From: Pseudonocardia sp. CNS-004
Lineage (GTDB): Bacteria > Actinomycetota > Actinomycetes > Mycobacteriales > Pseudonocardiaceae
DNA: 47,321 bases
NCBI GenBank assembly: GCA_001942185.1
Contig: MKJV01000118.1
Span: forward strand, 1 to 47,321
Direction of reading: 5' to 3'
Position numbers and translations under genes: made by a program
Part shown: positions 44,721 to 47,321 of the stretch, piece by piece
How positions within the stretch are numbered: position 1 is the stretch's first letter
Layout: the number at the start of each line of letters is the position of its first letter
The notes under the pieces: model-generated
What the model was told of the DNA's origin: nothing
What the model saw: the letters and a program-made list of their open reading frames with translations, nothing else
Database searches by the model: none

Positions 44721-47321
44721 CGTCGGCCGCCTCCTCCAGCGCTTCCCCGCCGAGGGTGAACAGCTCCCGCAGCGACTCGGTGGACAGCTCCGTGAGCCAC
44801 CCCTCCCCGTCGCCGACGACCATGGACGAGAGCGCCTTCTTCTTCGTGATCAGCTCGTCGATGCGCTCCTCGACGGTGCCGGGGCACACGAACTTGCGGA
44901 CCTGCACATTGCGGCGCTGCCCGATGCGGAACGCGCGGTCGGTGGCCTGGTTCTCGACGGCCGGGTTCCACCACCGGTCGAGGTGGATCACGTGGTTGGC
45001 GGCCGTGAGCGTGAGGCCGGTGCCGCCCGCCTTGAGCGACAGCAGCATGATCGGCGGCCCGTCACCGGCCTGGAACCGCGTGACCATCTCGTCGCGCCGC
45101 TTCTTCGGCGTACCGCCGTGCAGGAACGCGACGTCGGTGTCGAAGCGCGCCGACAGGTGCGGGACGAGCAGGTGGCCGAACTCGGTGAACTGGGTGAAGC
45201 ACAGCACGCGGTCGCCCTCGTCCAGGATCTCGGCGAGGATCTCCTCCAGCCGGATGATCTTGCCGGAGCGGCGGCCGACGGGGGAGCCGTCGTGCAGCAG
45301 CTGCGCGGGGTGGTTGCAGACCTGCTTGAGCTTGGCCATGGCCGCGAGGACGTTGCCGCGGCGCTCGATGCCCTCCGAGTCCTCGATCTTCTCCAGCATG
45401 TCGTCGACGACGGTGCGGTAGAGCGAGGCCTGCTCGCGGGTGAGCCGGTAGTGCTGGGTGACCTCGATCTTGTCGGGCAGGTCGTCGATGATCGTGGGGT
45501 CGGTCTTCACCCGGCGCAGCAGGTACGGCCGGGTGACGCGGCGCAGCAGCGCGGCGGCGTCCTTGTTGCCGTGGCGCTCCACCGGGATCGCGTAGCGCGT
45601 GCGGAAGGCCTCGGCCGACCCGAGCAGGCCGGGATTGAGCACATCCATGATCGACCACAGCTCGGAAAGGCGGTTCTCGACCGGGGTGCCGGTGAGCGCC
45701 ACGCGGTGCTCGGCGTCGAACCGGCGCACGGCCCGCGCGTGGGTGGCCCGGCTGTTCTTCACCGCCTGGGCCTCGTCGAGCACGAGCCGCCGCCACGACA
45801 CCTGGGCGAGGTCGTCGCCGTCGCGGGCGGCGGTGGCGTAGGTGGTGACCACGAGGTCGGCCTCGGCGACCGCGGCGGAGAGCTCCCCGCCGTGGGCGCG
45901 GCCGCTGCCGTGGTGGGCGAGCACCCGCAGGTCGGGGGCGAACCGCGCGGCCTCCCGCTGCCACGTGCCGACCAGCGACATCGGGCAGACCAGCAGGGTG
46001 GGCGCGCGCCGCTCCCGCTCCCGCTCGTAGGCCTCGAGCGCGAGCATCTGGACGGTCTTGCCCAGCCCCATGTCGTCGGCGAGGCAGGCGCCGAGGCCGA
46101 GCGTGGACAGGAACGCGAGCCACGACACGCCGCGCTGCTGGTAGGGGCGCAGCTGCGCCCGGAAGCTCTGCGGCGGCTCGACCGGGGTGAGCGTCTGCTC
46201 GGCCGTGCCGGCGAGCAGCTCGCCGATCCACCCGTCGGCCCGGATGTCGGTGACGGGCAGTGGCACCTCGTCGTCGTCCCAGTCGTCGGGGTGACGCTGG
46301 GCGAGCGCGAGGACCTCCGCCGCGGTGGGGGCGTCGCCGCCGGGACGGCGCTTCGCGCGCCGCAGGAACTCCAGGCCCGTGCGCAGGCGCTCGGCGTCGA
46401 CGCTCACCCACCGCCCGCGCAGCCGCACCAGCGGCGCCTTGGTGGCCACGAGCTCGCCGATCTCCTCCTCGGACAGCTCCTCGTCGCCGACGGCGACCGA
46501 CCACCGGAACTCCGCGAGCTGCTCGCGGCCCAGGCCGCTGCGGGTGAGGACGCGGTCGGCCGGGGTGCTGCGCGCGGACAGTGTGAGCCCCACCCGGCGG
46601 GCGCCGTCCCAGCCGCGGGGCAGCTGCACCCCGAACCCGGCCTCGACGAGCAGCGGGGCGCGCGTGGTGAGGAACTCGTGGGCGTCGTCGACGGTGAGGT
46701 CGAGACGGTCGGGCCGGGCCTGCCGCAATGCCCTGGCCAGCGCCGGGTAGACCAGCGCTGCCCGGCCCAGCTCGGCGAGCAGCACGTCCTGCGGGTCGGT
46801 GAACAGCCGTTCCGCCCCACCCGCCCACACGTGCTCCGCCGGGACGAGCAGGCTCGGGTCGGCCGCCGACTGCAGGAGGAACTCCAGTACCCAGCGGGTG
46901 CCCTCACCGGTCTGGTCGAGCGGGTCGGGCCCGGCATCGGACGGGTCGTGCAGCGTGCTGATCTCGGAGAGCCGGAAGCTCGCCCGCCCCTCGCCGGTGG
47001 TGTCGGTGCCCGCGGAGTCCCATGCGGCGGCCGCGTCCTCGAGCGCGGACAGCTCCGGGATGGGGACGGCCTCGTCGATGCGGCCGTCGGCGGTGAGGAG
47101 GGCGGCGAGCCACGCCTCGGCGGCCGGCAGCGTGCGGGGGCCGCGGCCGCGGCGCGGCGGCAGGAGCGTGACGGGTTGCGGGCTGCGGGCCAGCCGGTCG
47201 CGCACCGCGCGTCGGGAGCGCCTCAGCGCGTCGGCGAGCAGCGTGGGCGGATCGGGCCCGGCGTCCGGTGCGACCGCCTCCGCCGCCCGACCGGCGGCAG
47301 CGCGCCGACCAGCGGCGGGCC
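44713..47321 (-). CDS. SNF2/HepA-type ATP-dependent helicase (5' end outside the window)
   Basis: 869 residues are visible in one open frame to the window edge. An N-terminal Snf2-associated region (GWDGARRVGLTLSA, EFRWSVAVGDEELSEEEIGEL) precedes the helicase: Walker A ADDMGLGKTVQML, LVCPMSLVGTW (Ia), LDEAQAVKNSRA (DEAQ), LTGTPVENRLSELW (III), VLCFTQFTEFGHLL, LLSLKAGGTGLTLT (V) and QATDRAFRIGQRR (VI). Enzymes of this group translocate on double-stranded DNA and remodel protein-DNA complexes. Its stop lies inside the start of the SWIM gene. Frame intact within the window. Confidence 0.95.
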   Translation of the reverse strand, partial: PAAGRRAAAGRAAEAVAPDAGPDPPTLLADALRRSRRAVRDRLARSPQPVTLLPPRRGRGPRTLPAAEAWLAALLTADGRIDEAVPIPELSALEDAAAAWDSAGTDTTGEGRASFRLSEISTLHDPSDAGPDPLDQTGEGTRWVLEFLLQSAADPSLLVPAEHVWAGGAERLFTDPQDVLLAELGRAALVYPALARALRQARPDRLDLTVDDAHEFLTTRAPLLVEAGFGVQLPRGWDGARRVGLTLSARSTPADRVLTRSGLGREQLAEFRWSVAVGDEELSEEEIGELVATKAPLVRLRGRWVSVDAERLRTGLEFLRRAKRRPGGDAPTAAEVLALAQRHPDDWDDDEVPLPVTDIRADGWIGELLAGTAEQTLTPVEPPQSFRAQLRPYQQRGVSWLAFLSTLGLGACLADDMGLGKTVQMLALEAYERERERRAPTLLVCPMSLVGTWQREAARFAPDLRVLAHHGSGRAHGGELSAAVAEADLVVTTYATAARDGDDLAQVSWRRLVLDEAQAVKNSRATHARAVRRFDAEHRVALTGTPVENRLSELWSIMDVLNPGLLGSAEAFRTRYAIPVERHGNKDAAALLRRVTRPYLLRRVKTDPTIIDDLPDKIEVTQHYRLTREQASLYRTVVDDMLEKIEDSEGIERRGNVLAAMAKLKQVCNHPAQLLHDGSPVGRRSGKIIRLEEILAEILDEGDRVLCFTQFTEFGHLLVPHLSARFDTDVAFLHGGTPKKRRDEMVTRFQAGDGPPIMLLSLKAGGTGLTLTAANHVIHLDRWWNPAVENQATDRAFRIGQRRNVQVRKFVCPGTVEERIDELITKKKALSSMVVGDGEGWLTELSTESLRELFTLGGEALEEAADDA

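Noticed and set aside
1..47321. Mobile element or phage as the source of the duplications
   Set aside because: I found no transposase, integrase, terminal inverted repeats or target-site duplication around any of them.

Overview
This window is GC-rich, actinobacterial DNA, most likely from Pseudonocardia or a close relative in the Pseudonocardiaceae. The evidence is the strong G/C bias at third codon positions, many GTG starts, ACGTGA or GTGA gene overlaps, a complete Lsr2 nucleoid protein, an Eis-type acetyltransferase, a DUF3558-bearing membrane (pseudo)kinase and several apparently leaderless genes. The genus is an inference from gene content. I see no rRNA, tRNA, CRISPR array, transposase or phage genes.

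Layout. 1-3.3 kb: the end of an S51/cyanophycinase-like gene, an Fes-type esterase overlapping it, and a convergent carboxylate-amine ligase (GCS2 type), with a perfect 20-bp dyad between them. 3.4-9.1 kb: a GH13 alpha-glucosidase, a sugar-nucleotide transferase, an EamA permease and a membrane protein kinase homologue whose catalytic residues are replaced. 9.2-15.8 kb: an L-arabinose operon araB-araD-araA-galM on the minus strand, tightly overlapping, with a 16-bp palindrome over its promoter and a LacI-type regulator gene upstream. 15.9-21 kb: a possible transcription unit quinone oxidoreductase, SDR, 5-formyl-THF cyclo-ligase-like protein and LarA-type nickel racemase, divergent from an AraC regulator. 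21-31.4 kb: APH-type kinase, Eis-like acetyltransferase, glycosyltransferase, CpdA-like phosphoesterase, MFS exporter, HrpB helicase, a coiled-coil protein and a LigD-like ATP-dependent DNA ligase. 31.5-38.5 kb: a PL7 alginate lyase, a MarR/DHA2 efflux pair, an RsbW-like anti-sigma factor, a small membrane protein, a PLP decarboxylase, another MFS protein and lsr2. 38.9-47.3 kb: an acyl-CoA ligase, a DUF899/ArsR pair, DUF3817, two gene fragments meeting head to head, a trans-sulfuration PLP enzyme and an SNF2 helicase with its SWIM-domain partner (helicase 5' end beyond the window).

Sequence quality dominates the reading. About 22 of roughly 41 genes have one or more frame breaks in otherwise conserved proteins. 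At eight breaks that I traced base by base, one missing G or C explains the shift. Several coding regions also carry short tandem duplications whose copies differ mostly by single-base indels. I therefore annotate broken genes across their whole span and treat most breaks as probable sequencing or assembly errors rather than decay.

Biologically the window is a carbohydrate-use and stress/efflux region. Arabinose catabolism feeds the pentose phosphate pathway, the GH13 enzyme and alginate lyase release sugars from polymers, and several MFS/EamA permeases sit beside their own regulators. The parts that seem least described are the LarA + 5-FCL-like + SDR unit, the pseudokinase with DUF3558-like ectodomains, and the CTTCACACA nested repeat in the hrpB leader.
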